NCBI GenBank assembly: GCA_035547915.1
Contig: DASZTS010000096.1
Location: 1-64,000, forward strand
DNA from: DASSFG01 sp035547915
Lineage (GTDB): Bacteria > Planctomycetota > Planctomycetia > Pirellulales > JAICIG01
Direction: 5' to 3'
Length of the DNA stretch: 64,000 nt
Below, piece by piece: positions 1 to 8,722 of this stretch (position 1 is the stretch's first letter; every line of letters begins with the position of its first letter). Below the pieces are notes generated by a model. The model saw only the letters and a program-made list of their open reading frames with translations. It ran no database searches and was not told the DNA's origin. The translations under genes and the position numbers were made by a program.

Positions 1-184
1 TCGGGCGGCGGCTTTAGGCGATGACGACCGACTCAGCCAATGGATCGTCAATCGCCCTGGCTCCCCGTTTTACCGACGATCGACCCCAAAGGACGATCCA
101 ATAGGCTGCGCCGCCTAAAAATCAAATCCCCTTATGCACCCGCGAGCCCGCGAAGACGATCCGCACATCTTCGCGCCAAGGCGG

Positions 185-2137
185 CTACCGGGCCGTGGCC
201 ATCCCCAGTTGACGCATCTTGCGGTAGAGATTGGAGCGGTGCAGGCCGAGTTCGTGGGCCGCTTGCTGCATGTTGCCCCGACAGCGATCGATGGCCTGCT
301 GGATGTATTGCACCTGGAAGACGTCGGTCGCCTCGGCCAGGGGCTGTCCGCTCGTCGGCAACGCATTGCCGCTCGAAGGGACCGACATGAAGACAAAGGC
401 CGGGTCGCCGGCGTCGATCTCCTCGGTCGGCGAAAGATAGGCGAGCCGTTCCATCATGTTCCGCAGCTCGCGCACGTTGCCGGGCCAGGTATGCGCTTCC
501 AACCGGCGGCGTGCGGCCGTGGTCAGCCGCAACAGCGGCCGCCGCGCCTTGCGGCAGAAATCTTGCAAGAAATGATCGGCCAGCAACGCAATATCTTCCG
601 GGCGTTGGCGCAGAGGCGGCACCTGGAGCGTAACGACATTCAACCGGAAGTAGAGATCCTGCCTGAACTTCTTATCGGCCACCATGACCGCCAGATCCTG
701 ATTGGTGGCGGCGATCACCCGCGCATCGGTATGGATCGGCTTGGATCCGCCCACGCGGACGACGAGTTTCTCTTCCAACACGCGCAGCAGTTTCGATTGC
801 CCGCCGGTGCTCAGGTCGCCGATCTCGTCCAAGAAGAGCGTGCCGCCCGAGGCCAACTCGAACTTGCCGGCGTGGGCCTCGTGGGCGTCGGTGAAGGCCC
901 CTTTTTCGTGCCCGAACAGTTCGCTCTCCAGCAGGGTCTCGCTGATGGCGGCGCAATTCACGGCGACGAACGGCTGATCGCGGCGGTGGCTCAGGTAATG
1001 GATCGATTGGCTGACCACCTCCTTGCCGGTGCCGTTCTCGCCCAGAATCAACACGGCCAGATCGGTGGCGGCCACGCGGCGGATGGTCGATCGCAGGGCC
1101 TCGATGGCCGGGGCCTGGCCGATGAGCTGCACGCCCTTGGCCGCCTGCTCCGACATCAAGCGGCGCGACTGCAACAGGGCTTGCCGTTCTTGCACATTTT
1201 CCAAGGCGACCGCCGCCTGTTCGGCCAGCTCGATGAGCGTCGCCTGGTCGTCGTCGTCGAAATCCCCGTTCTTTTTGTTGATCGCCTCGAAGGCCCCCAG
1301 CGTTTCGCCGCGGCGGCTGCGCAGCGGCACGCAGAGCACGGTGCGCGTACGGTACTTGAGCCGCGCGTCGACCTCGCGATTGATCTGCTCCTGGCCGCTC
1401 TTCAGGTCGACGCGCATCGATTCCCCCGTGTGCACAACCTGGCCGACGATGCCGGCATGGTCGGGGATGCGCAACTCTTCTTCTTTCACGCCCAGGGCCG
1501 GCCGGGCAACCAGCGTGTGGCTGGGGCGGTCCCAGAGGAAGATGCTGGCGCGGTCGGCCGCCACCAGTCGTGTCGCGGCCTCTGCCATGTCGGTGAGCAG
1601 CGTTTCGACCTGATGGTGCTGGCTCCAACGCGCGGCGACGTCGAGGATCGTTTCGAGCCGCACGATTCGCCACTGTTGCTGGTGCCGCTCGCGAACCGAC
1701 TTGAGAGCCTGTCCGAGCGATCCGGCCATCAATTCGGCCGTCTCCTCGCCAGGCGTCGCAGCGGCCCCGGCCGAACGCTCGATCACGAGCAGCTCCGCCG
1801 AGGCGGCCTTCGCTTCCAGCGGCGCCGCTTGCCAGCGGCCGGACGATTTCACGACAGCGTCGTCCAAGGCGTCGGCCAAGAGCGACGTCGGCAACGCCTG
1901 TCTGGTGCCAGACTCCTCCACAACGGTCCATTCGCCGCGACTCGATCGCACGACGGCGACGTACTCGCCATGCAGGGCGGTTTTGACGAGCCGCAACGCC
2001 GACGCGAGGAAGTTGGCCGCCGATTCGTAGCTCGCGCCCAGCGATAAGATCTCGGCCACCGTCGCCGTCAGACCGGGATGCCCAACGAGCATTTGTTGCA
2101 GGCGGGCCGCATCTTCGGGGAGCGAATCGTTGCGCAT
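185..2137 (-). CDS. Sigma54-dependent transcriptional activator with GAF domain
   Basis: A bacterial enhancer-binding protein of about 650 residues that would activate sigma54 promoters. The N-terminal half has a GAF-like ligand or signal domain (about residues 165-313), possibly preceded by a degenerate one. The AAA+ domain carries Walker A GENGTGKE (about 366), the sigma54-contact loop as GAFTDA rather than GAFTGA, and Walker B GGTLFLDEIGD. A Fis-type helix-turn-helix closes the protein (AAHELGLHRSNLYRKMRQLG). There is no receiver domain, so input is probably a small molecule or protein sensed by GAF. The ATG at 2137 is preferred over an upstream in-frame TTG at 2179; neither has a good Shine-Dalgarno. 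It is divergent from fabI. The target regulon is not visible. Confidence 0.92.
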   Translation of the reverse strand: MRNDSLPEDAARLQQMLVGHPGLTATVAEILSLGASYESAANFLASALRLVKTALHGEYVAVVRSSRGEWTVVEESGTRQALPTSLLADALDDAVVKSSGRWQAAPLEAKAASAELLVIERSAGAAATPGEETAELMAGSLGQALKSVRERHQQQWRIVRLETILDVAARWSQHHQVETLLTDMAEAATRLVAADRASIFLWDRPSHTLVARPALGVKEEELRIPDHAGIVGQVVHTGESMRVDLKSGQEQINREVDARLKYRTRTVLCVPLRSRRGETLGAFEAINKKNGDFDDDDQATLIELAEQAAVALENVQERQALLQSRRLMSEQAAKGVQLIGQAPAIEALRSTIRRVAATDLAVLILGENGTGKEVVSQSIHYLSHRRDQPFVAVNCAAISETLLESELFGHEKGAFTDAHEAHAGKFELASGGTLFLDEIGDLSTGGQSKLLRVLEEKLVVRVGGSKPIHTDARVIAATNQDLAVMVADKKFRQDLYFRLNVVTLQVPPLRQRPEDIALLADHFLQDFCRKARRPLLRLTTAARRRLEAHTWPGNVRELRNMMERLAYLSPTEEIDAGDPAFVFMSVPSSGNALPTSGQPLAEATDVFQVQYIQQAIDRCRGNMQQAAHELGLHRSNLYRKMRQLGMATAR

Positions 2138-2253
2138 TGGTGTGACAAACCAAACCAATTTGACGGCAAAATACGACAACGCGAGTCGTGTCTATGATAC
2201 ACAGCGTAGTTTCGCGCCATCAAAATTACAACGTGGTCTGTTCGTATGGCCTT

Positions 2254-2282
2254 CCGTTCTGTAACCTGCCCGTTCTGTAACC
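2254..2282 (+). promoter_or_regulatory. Direct repeat upstream of fabI
   Basis: Two identical 13-base copies of CCGTTCTGTAACC at 2254-2266 and 2270-2282, 16 bases apart start to start, lie 27 bases before the fabI start codon in its leader. The spacing and position suit a tandem protein-binding site or a leader element. No regulator can be named. Confidence 0.4.
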
Positions 2283-2308
2283 CGATTGCCCAGCAAGGGA
2301 GCGAATCT

Positions 2309-3130
2309 ATGGCACTATTTGATGGCAAGAAGGGGCTCGTCATCGGGGTGGCCAACGACAACTCGATCGCGTGGGCGATCGCACAGTTCGTCATGGCCGA
2401 AGGCGCAGAGTGCGGCTTCACTCATCTACCCGATCGGGCCGACGACGAACGCCAGCGCAACCGCCGGCGCGTGGCCCAACTCACCGACAAGTATCCGCAA
2501 GCGAAGTTCTTGTTGGCGATGGACGTCAACAAGGACGAAGACATCCAGGCCGTTATGCGGCAGTCGGCCGAAACCTTCGGCAAGCTCGATTTCTTGGTGC
2601 ACTCGGTGGCTTACGCACCGCTAGAGGACCTCAAGGTCGAGACGATCGCCACCAGCCGCGAGGGCTTTAAGACGGCGATGGAGATCAGCGTCTACAGCCT
2701 GATCGCGGTGACCAATGCGGCGCGGCCCATCCTGGCCCCGCGTGCCAGCGTGGTGACGATGACGTACTTCGGCGGCGAGAAGGCCGTCCCCGGCTATAAC
2801 GTGATGGGCATCTGCAAGTCGGCGCTCGATTGCACGGTGAAGTACCTGGCCTACGACCTGGGACCGAGCGGCGCGCGTGTGAACGCGGTCAGTGCCGGAC
2901 CCGTCCGCACCCTGGCCGGCCGCGCAGCCGGTGTCGACGACATGCTGATTCTGTACGAAGGGATGGCCCCCTTGGGCCGGAACATCACGCACGAGGAAGT
3001 CGGCCGCACGGCGGCATTCCTCCTCTCCGATATGTCCGACGGCATCACCGGGGAAATCCTGCATGTCGACGCCGGATATAACGTGATGGGTTCGCCCGGC
3101 CGTTTGCTCGACAAGTTTCGCAAGACCTGA
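2309..3130 (+). CDS. fabI: Enoyl-[acyl-carrier-protein] reductase (NADH), FabI type
   Basis: Catalyses the last reduction of each fatty-acid elongation cycle in the cytoplasm. It is 273 residues, as expected for FabI. It has the FabI-type nucleotide fold at the N terminus (KKGLVIGVANDNSIAWAIA) and the triad Tyr153, Tyr163 and Lys170, with the same 10 and 7 residue spacing as E. coli Tyr146/Tyr156/Lys163. The ATG at 2309 is chosen because it gives the family N terminus MALFDGKKG and follows AAGGGA at 2295-2300 by 8 bases; an in-frame upstream ATG at 2246 would add 21 Cys-containing residues not typical of FabI. The next gene begins 6 bases after the stop, so the two are probably co-transcribed. 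Confidence 0.95.
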   Translation: MALFDGKKGLVIGVANDNSIAWAIAQFVMAEGAECGFTHLPDRADDERQRNRRRVAQLTDKYPQAKFLLAMDVNKDEDIQAVMRQSAETFGKLDFLVHSVAYAPLEDLKVETIATSREGFKTAMEISVYSLIAVTNAARPILAPRASVVTMTYFGGEKAVPGYNVMGICKSALDCTVKYLAYDLGPSGARVNAVSAGPVRTLAGRAAGVDDMLILYEGMAPLGRNITHEEVGRTAAFLLSDMSDGITGEILHVDAGYNVMGSPGRLLDKFRKT

Positions 3131-3136
3131 AACCCC

Positions 3137-3544
3137 ATGGCTGGTTCTCCGCCGCAGCCGACCCAGATCGCCGTGGCCGTCGTCGAGCGAGACGGCTGCT
3201 ACCTCGTGGGGCAACGGCCTCCGGGAAGCACCCTGGCCGGTTACTGGGAGTTTCCCGGCGGAAAGGTCGAAGCGGGCGAAACGGTCGTTCAGGCCGCCGC
3301 CCGCGAGTGCCTCGAGGAGGCCGGATTGGCCGTCTCGGTGCAGGCGGTGTATTCCACCGTGGACCATGAATACAAGCATGGCCATCTGCGGCTGACTTTC
3401 CTGGCCTGCAAACCGCTCGATCGGACCGCCGAACCGACGCCGCCCTACGCATGGCGCCCGGCGGCGGAACTTGCCGAGCTCTCATTCCCGCCCGCCAACT
3501 CGGCCATCGTGAAACAGTTGTTGGCGGCGGCCGCCTGCCTCTAA
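3137..3544 (+). CDS. NUDIX hydrolase, MutT-like
   Basis: A 135-residue NUDIX hydrolase. The NUDIX box is complete: GKVEAGETVVQAAARE followed by CLEEAGL, with the Arg-Glu and Glu-Glu pairs that bind Mg2+. The opening (QIAVAVVERDGCYLVGQRP) and the FPGGKVE segment match MutT-type enzymes that hydrolyse 8-oxo-dGTP, but NUDIX specificity cannot be fixed from sequence alone. It starts 6 bases after fabI and is likely its operon partner, although no functional link between the two is obvious. Confidence 0.9.
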   Translation: MAGSPPQPTQIAVAVVERDGCYLVGQRPPGSTLAGYWEFPGGKVEAGETVVQAAARECLEEAGLAVSVQAVYSTVDHEYKHGHLRLTFLACKPLDRTAEPTPPYAWRPAAELAELSFPPANSAIVKQLLAAAACL

Positions 3545-3815
3545 ACGGCGCACGTGCCGCATCGGTTTGATTCATTTCCGCAACGGGTTGTGTGGCCACG
3601 CGGCAGCGTCTTGCCGTTTTCACCGGTGGTGGGAAACCGGCCCGTCGGCGTCTAAGATCTTGGCGGCCAATGCCTTTCTCCGCGCGAACCTGGCCCGCCG
3701 CGCCGGTGTCGCATTTCTATCACACGACTGGCACGCCAATAGCACTTACACATAGACAACCCTCGCAGCCTGCCAAGAGGAGCAAACGCGAGAGGTGCCT
3801 TCTGGAGAAGCATCC

Positions 3816-4031
3816 ATGACCCCACTTCCATCGAAAAGCACTTCCGACTTCAAGCTGGTTTCAAACCACGACGCCCATTTCGGTCTGCCGGTGGCGGCCG
3901 ATGAGGTGTATGAGCCGTTTGCTGCTTGGTTTGACGAACGGCTGGATGAACTGGTCGGTAAATGGATCCATCTGGCTGCCCCGGGTGCCTCGCGGCGCGA
4001 ACGCGCTGTTCGCCTTTCGAAACATTCCTGA
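3816..4031 (+). CDS. Small conserved-looking hypothetical protein
   Basis: A 71-residue acidic-to-neutral soluble protein with no motif I recognise. The segment NHDAHFGLPVAADEVYEPFAAWFDERLDELVGKWIHLAAP is protein-like, and the tail is Arg-rich. The ATG at 3816 follows GGAG (3804-3807) at a normal distance, which supports it over an upstream in-frame ATG at 3795. It stands alone, convergent with the histidine kinase. I believe similar short proteins occur in other planctomycetes, but this is recollection and not evidence from the window. Confidence 0.6.
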   Translation: MTPLPSKSTSDFKLVSNHDAHFGLPVAADEVYEPFAAWFDERLDELVGKWIHLAAPGASRRERAVRLSKHS

Positions 4032-4117
4032 CGCTATTCTGGCCAGGACGACGCGCTTTCTGCCCAGATTCTTATCACGCGGGCGCATAGCTGTTCGAGT
4101 TCGATGCCAACGACGGC

Positions 4118-5680
4118 TTAGCCTGCCGTTGTTTGGATCGGTAGCTCGACCGTGATACGCGTGCCCATCGCAGGCGCACTATCGATCACGGTGTGACCGC
4201 CGAGCAGCCGTGCACGTTCGCGCATGCCCTGTAGACCGAACGTCTGGCCCGTGACCGACCCGGCATCGAAGCCGACGCCGTTGTCGCTGATCGCCAGCCG
4301 CACGACCCCGTTCTCTTCGCGCAGGTCGATCGTAGCCCGACTGGCACCGCTGTGCTTGCGGACGTTGGTCAGCGCCTCTTGGCAGACGCGGAACAGGGCG
4401 CTCTCGATCAAGGGCGGAAAGCGAGCGGAGCGCACATCGTGCGTGAACTCGATCTGGCAGTCGTCGGCCTGCTCGCGCACCATGTAGTCGATGGCCGCCA
4501 CCACGCCCGCCTCGTCCAAGATGGGCGGCCGCAGGCCACTGATCAGGCGGCGGGCCTCGCCCAGGGCATCACGTAGCAGCGAGCGGGAGACGTCGAGATT
4601 CTGTCGCGGAACCTCGGGCGGCAGCAATTGCACCAACGAATCTAGGTGCATCAACGACGCGGTCACGTATTGCACCAACCCATCGTGGATCTCGTAGGCC
4701 ACCAACTGGCGGTCGCTTTCGCTCAGCGAGAGCAAGTGTTGCAGAAACTCGCGGTCGCGCCGCAAAGCCGCCTCGCTCAGTTCTCGCCGGGCGATTTCTT
4801 GGTGGAGTTGCGTGTTGATGGTCACCAGGCTCTCGGTGCGCTGCGAGACGTGCAACTCCAACTCGTCGCGAGCCCGCCGCAATTCTTCTTCGACCTGCTT
4901 CTGCTCCGTGATGTCGACGGCCACGCCACCGACGAACCATTCTCCGGGCGTCTCCTCGATGGGAAACTTGAAAACCAGCCAATGGCGCAGCACGCCGTCG
5001 GGGGTGGGCACCCGCTCGATGGTGCGCATGGCCTCGCGCGACTTCAGGACCGCCAGATCGCTCGCGCGCGTCCGTTCCGCGACTTCGAGCGGAAAGAGGT
5101 CGAAATCGGTCGCGCCCAACAGTTCTTCGCTCCCGGTCTGGAACATCTGCCGATAGCGTCGATTGAAATAGATCCGGTGGCCCTCCGTGTTCTTGATGAA
5201 GGCCACGGCCGGGTTGTTATCCATGAACGCACGGAAACGCCGCTCGCTGGCCGCCAGGCTGCGCTCGGCCTGTTTGCCGCGGCTGATATCGAGCGCGAAT
5301 ACCACACCGCGGCTCGGATCGGCGTCGAGAGCGGCTCCGACGACGAGTACGGTCAGGCGGCCGCCGTCGGAGCGGACGTACTCCTGCTCGTAGGGTCCGC
5401 AAATGCCGTGTGCCTGCAAATCGGCCAGCGCCTGGGCGACCTGATCGGCCTGGTCGCTCGGCGTGATGCGGCTCCAGGTGAGACGGCCGGAGCGCACTTC
5501 TTCGGCCGGATAGGCGACCATCTGCAAGAAAGCATCGTTGGCCTCGGTGATAACGCCCGAGGGTTCATAGAAATAGATGCCGATCATGTTCGATTCCATG
5601 ATGCGGCGAAAGCGCGCTTCGACGGCACGCAGGCGTTCGAGCTCTTGATCTTGTTTTAGGTGGGTCACGGCGTCTGGCAA
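4118..5680 (-). CDS. PAS-domain sensor histidine kinase (HisKA_3 type)
   Basis: An apparently cytoplasmic sensor kinase of about 520 residues. Two PAS domains (about 20-135 and 145-262) are followed by a coiled coil (about 262-310), a HisKA_3 dimerisation domain with phospho-acceptor His332 in AYEIHDGLVQ, and a HATPase_c domain with N box ALTNVRKHS and G boxes DNGVGFDAG and GLQGMRER. HisKA_3 kinases usually pair with LuxR/NarL-type regulators; none is adjacent, so it is an orphan here. No transmembrane segment is seen. The listed first codon is TTG; a GTG at 5668 is an equal candidate and neither has a clear ribosome-binding site. Confidence 0.92.
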   Translation of the reverse strand: MPDAVTHLKQDQELERLRAVEARFRRIMESNMIGIYFYEPSGVITEANDAFLQMVAYPAEEVRSGRLTWSRITPSDQADQVAQALADLQAHGICGPYEQEYVRSDGGRLTVLVVGAALDADPSRGVVFALDISRGKQAERSLAASERRFRAFMDNNPAVAFIKNTEGHRIYFNRRYRQMFQTGSEELLGATDFDLFPLEVAERTRASDLAVLKSREAMRTIERVPTPDGVLRHWLVFKFPIEETPGEWFVGGVAVDITEQKQVEEELRRARDELELHVSQRTESLVTINTQLHQEIARRELSEAALRRDREFLQHLLSLSESDRQLVAYEIHDGLVQYVTASLMHLDSLVQLLPPEVPRQNLDVSRSLLRDALGEARRLISGLRPPILDEAGVVAAIDYMVREQADDCQIEFTHDVRSARFPPLIESALFRVCQEALTNVRKHSGASRATIDLREENGVVRLAISDNGVGFDAGSVTGQTFGLQGMRERARLLGGHTVIDSAPAMGTRITVELPIQTTAG

Positions 5681-5877
5681 TCGCGCGAAAGTACGCCCGC
5701 TGGGGGGAATTGTAGCAGGTTCGACCTTGAAGATGGCGGCGCCTTTCCGCTATTTTAAGAGATCGTCAAAAGACCGATCGGGATCGCGCTGTTCCCGAAC
5801 TGCAGGCATGGCCCCGCCTACCCGCCGGTTTTCGGATAAACTCTCCTTCATCCCCCAGTGGAAACGTCGAGGTAGCC

Positions 5878-6006
5878 ATGCGAAGCCGTCCGCGCACCGC
5901 GCTCAAGTTGAAACGCAAGTCGCGCCAATGCCCCAAATGCGGCGCCAAGATCAACAACCAACGCAAGCGATGCAAGCGCTGCGCGAAGACGCTGCACCTG
6001 CCCTGA
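5878..6006 (+). CDS. 42-residue basic zinc-ribbon protein
   Basis: A very small ORF encoding a strongly basic protein. The N-terminal third is almost all Arg, Lys, Ser and Thr (MRSRPRTALKLKRKSR), followed by a four-cysteine knuckle CPKCG at 18-22 and CKRC at 32-35, separated by nine residues rich in Asn and Arg. The ATG at 5878 has GAGG at 5869-5872, five bases upstream, and the stop lies 7 bases before the next start codon, so it is probably the first gene of a two-gene operon with the hydroxyacid dehydrogenase. The pattern resembles zinc-binding ribosomal or RNA-binding proteins such as L40e, but I cannot assign a family. Confidence 0.7.
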   Translation: MRSRPRTALKLKRKSRQCPKCGAKINNQRKRCKRCAKTLHLP

Positions 6007-6013
6007 TTCGTTG

Positions 6014-7012
6014 ATGCGCATCGTCCTCTGTTATCCGGTCGAGGAAAAGCATCTGCGGCGGATCGCGGCCGTCGCGCCCCAAGCCGAACTCGTCGATGCG
6101 GGACAGGAACGCATCGCCGACGAGATCCTCGCCGCCGACATCTTCTGCGGCCATGCCAAGGTTCACCCGGTCCCCTGGGATGAGGTGGTGCGTCGCGGGC
6201 GACTGCGCTGGATCCAATCTTCGGCCGCCGGCATGGATCATTGCCTCGTGCCGGCCGTTGTCGCCTCCGACGTGGTCGTCACCAGCGCCTCGGGCGTGCT
6301 GGCCGATCAGGTGGCCGAGCATACGCTCGCCCTCACGACGTCTTTACTCCGCAGCCTACCCGTCTTCTACCGGGCCCAACAGAAGAAGGAGTTCATCCGG
6401 CGGCCCACACGCGACCTGCACCATACCACGATCGGCATCGTCGGATTCGGAGGCAATGGACGTCGGCTGGCCGAGGTGTTGCGCGTCTTCAAGGGACGCA
6501 TCGTGGCAACCGACCTCTTCCCGGTCGACAAGCCGCCCTACGTCGACGAACTCTGGCCGGCCGATCGGCTCGACGATCTGCTCGTTGTCTCCGACATCGT
6601 CATCCTGGCCGCGCCGCTCCTGAAGACCACGCGGGGCATGATCGACGCCCGCGCCCTCGGCTTGATGAAGCCGGGAGCGATTCTGATCAACGTCGCTCGC
6701 GGGCCGCTGGTCGTCGAATCGGCCCTGGTCGATGCGCTACGTTCGGGTCGGTTGGCCGGCGCCGGTCTGGACGTGACGGAGGTCGAACCGTTGCCGACGG
6801 ATAGCCCCTTGTGGGAGTTGCCCAATTGCATCATCACGCCGCATGTGGGCGGTCAGAGCGCGACCCGGATCGACGACATGACCGACTTCTTCTGCGAGAA
6901 CCTGGCCCGCTGGCAGGCGGGCCGTCCCCTGGCGAACCTGATCGACAAGGACCTCGGTTTCCCGGTGTGGGGGGCCGGATCGCACTGGACACAGATCCGG
7001 CCACCCCGTTGA
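6014..7012 (+). CDS. D-2-hydroxyacid dehydrogenase family protein
   Basis: A 332-residue NAD(P)-dependent oxidoreductase of the D-isomer 2-hydroxyacid dehydrogenase superfamily. The nucleotide-binding motif is GIVGFGGNG (about 141-149). The three catalytic residues are present: Arg229 in NVARGPL, a Glu in DVTEVEPL (about 258) and His277 in TPHVGG. Substrate (glyoxylate, hydroxypyruvate, phosphoglycerate or another 2-ketoacid) cannot be decided; there is no ACT domain, so it is not a typical long SerA. It begins 7 bases after the small zinc-ribbon ORF. A TTG at 6011 is an alternative start. Confidence 0.92.
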   Translation: MRIVLCYPVEEKHLRRIAAVAPQAELVDAGQERIADEILAADIFCGHAKVHPVPWDEVVRRGRLRWIQSSAAGMDHCLVPAVVASDVVVTSASGVLADQVAEHTLALTTSLLRSLPVFYRAQQKKEFIRRPTRDLHHTTIGIVGFGGNGRRLAEVLRVFKGRIVATDLFPVDKPPYVDELWPADRLDDLLVVSDIVILAAPLLKTTRGMIDARALGLMKPGAILINVARGPLVVESALVDALRSGRLAGAGLDVTEVEPLPTDSPLWELPNCIITPHVGGQSATRIDDMTDFFCENLARWQAGRPLANLIDKDLGFPVWGAGSHWTQIRPPR

Positions 7013-7031
7013 AGAGGTCCCGCTCCGCCGT

Positions 7032-8225
7032 TTAGCGGAACTGGTACTCGGGGTTCGACACGTCGAAGTCGCGATCGGTAAAGCCGTTGTTGACCTTCAG
7101 ATCGAGGTAGGTGTATTCCTCGAGGAGGACCGGCTCGCCCCCCGCATCGTGCGGCCAGTCGTAGGCCTCGTAGCGGACCGGCAGGTTGTGCTGGCTGTCG
7201 ACGTAGATCTTGGCCATGTTGAACAAGAACTCGCGACGCTGCACGGGATGGACCACCCGCAAGCAGACGCAATCGCGGCCGTTGATCTTGGTATTCGGGA
7301 AGGCTTTGACTTCGCATTCGCCGAACTGGGCATCGTGCTCGCCCACTTCGACCAGCCGTTCGGTGAGCCGCTTGATGCCCATCTCGGTGATGGGGTAGCG
7401 ATTGCCGGTCATGGCCAGCATGCTGTCGGGTTGCAGCGAGACCGTGCCAAAAATCTTGCGCACCCCGGTGCCGTGTGCCAGCAGTTTGTTGTCGTTGTGG
7501 CCTTTCACGAAGATGGCCTCCTGCCCTTTGACGCGGGCCGGGCCGATGAACGACACGTAGACGCTGAACGGCTCGTGTCGCACCTTGACGAACATGTATT
7601 CGTATTCGGAGAGCGTGCCATCGATCCGCTCACGCTTGGCCATCTTGGCCGAGTAGTCGCGGACCGTGTCCATCTTCTGCATGCAGAGCTTGGCCCACCG
7701 CACGGCGGGGAGCAGCGGATGTTCGTTGGGGGCCGCGCTGTTGAGCTGCATGGCGATCTGCTGGCTCGCGGGGGGCTGGGCGTCGGCCGACTTCGCTGGA
7801 TCGTTGGCGCCGATCGGTGCGGGGAAGAACGTCGGCACGATGGCCCGCGTCGCGCGAGGCATCGGCGCGGGGGCGGGACGCGTTGCCGGAGCAGTACGGT
7901 TGGCCGGTGCCGACTGGGCTACCGGCTTGCTGTTGGCCGACCCTTCGTTGGCGGCCTGCCGGGCCTCGGAAAGTCCGTGCGATAGGTATCCGCGAGGCCG
8001 TGCCGGAGTGATCGGACGTTCGACCGGGCGGCTCTGTGCCGGCAGCCGGCGAGGCTCGGCCGGCGCCGACGACGCGCGCGGGCCGCGGTCGTAGACCGAT
8101 CGAGGAGCGGCACCTGCCGGTTGATCCGAGGCGGTGCTGATCCCTTGCCCAAGGGATGGCGACGCCCACAATCCACCACCTACTACAGCCAGCGCGACTG
8201 CACGCGCGACGCTCCGTCTCCGCAT
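7032..8225 (-). CDS. DUF1571 domain-containing secreted protein
   Basis: A 397-residue exported protein. It begins with a clear signal peptide (MRRRSVARAVALAVVGGGLW), followed by a long Pro/Ala/Arg-rich linker to about residue 165. The C-terminal half, from RWAKLCMQKMDTVRDYSAKM to the end, matches what I know as DUF1571, a lipoprotein-localisation-like beta domain common in planctomycetes (SVYVSFIGPARVKGQEAIFV, GTVSLQPDSMLAMTGNRYPI). Function is unknown; the fold class suggests binding of a hydrophobic ligand in the periplasm. It is convergent with the dehydrogenase, 19 bases away. Confidence 0.85.
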   Translation of the reverse strand: MRRRSVARAVALAVVGGGLWASPSLGQGISTASDQPAGAAPRSVYDRGPRASSAPAEPRRLPAQSRPVERPITPARPRGYLSHGLSEARQAANEGSANSKPVAQSAPANRTAPATRPAPAPMPRATRAIVPTFFPAPIGANDPAKSADAQPPASQQIAMQLNSAAPNEHPLLPAVRWAKLCMQKMDTVRDYSAKMAKRERIDGTLSEYEYMFVKVRHEPFSVYVSFIGPARVKGQEAIFVKGHNDNKLLAHGTGVRKIFGTVSLQPDSMLAMTGNRYPITEMGIKRLTERLVEVGEHDAQFGECEVKAFPNTKINGRDCVCLRVVHPVQRREFLFNMAKIYVDSQHNLPVRYEAYDWPHDAGGEPVLLEEYTYLDLKVNNGFTDRDFDVSNPEYQFR

Positions 8226-8722
8226 CGGTCACTCCTCCTATGCCATGCCTCGCGTGCTTCCGAGCTACGCGATCTGCACCCACTCTGTCTTGCCATTCGC
8301 TTTTCTGGGTCGCGAGAAGCAAGCCGTGTGCCCCGCCATTCGGCGGCAACCTCGTCCGACGGTTATGTGCTGGCCAAGCGCTCTGGCGGAAATGCTTTAC
8401 GGCGAACGCGCTCGGTCCGGTCACTACTCCTGGTTGCCGCTGGCATTGGTATCTATCGCCACGGTCGTAAGCGAAATTTACAATAGCCGCCAAGTCGCTG
8501 CTTTTACCGGCGGCGACGATCGATGGCCTAAACTACCTAACTTGCGGTCCTGCGCGGAGAGCAGTTTTTTACCGTTAATTCGAGCGGCCCGCCTTTCGCT
8601 AGCGCCCTAATCGTGCGAAACGATCGGCTGAGCCCCACACCCCGGCGCACCCCTACCGGAAGTTGCGGCTCACTCAGCTTGCCGACCCAGCGAGACAACA
8701 CGCCTCAACTGCGAATATCCTT
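8226..8722. other. 497-bp divergent intergenic region without a gene
   Basis: This stretch separates the divergent DUF1571 and MBL-hydrolase genes. Open frames crossing it have composition typical of non-coding high-GC DNA and no recognisable motif. A weak 6-bp inverted repeat GCCGCC/GGCGGC lies at 8486-8491 and 8509-8514. The part around 8470-8600 is noticeably richer in A and T and probably holds the promoters, but no consensus hexamers are convincing. Confidence 0.5.

Noticed and set aside
134..2047. A 637-codon open frame on the plus strand opposite the sigma54 activator
   Set aside because: Antisense shadow of a high-GC gene: rich in Arg, Gln, His and Gly, no domain, and the minus strand encodes a complete AAA+ regulator.
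8134..8610. Open frames in the 8226-8722 intergenic region
   Set aside because: No motif, no ribosome-binding site, and they overlap the start of the DUF1571 gene.
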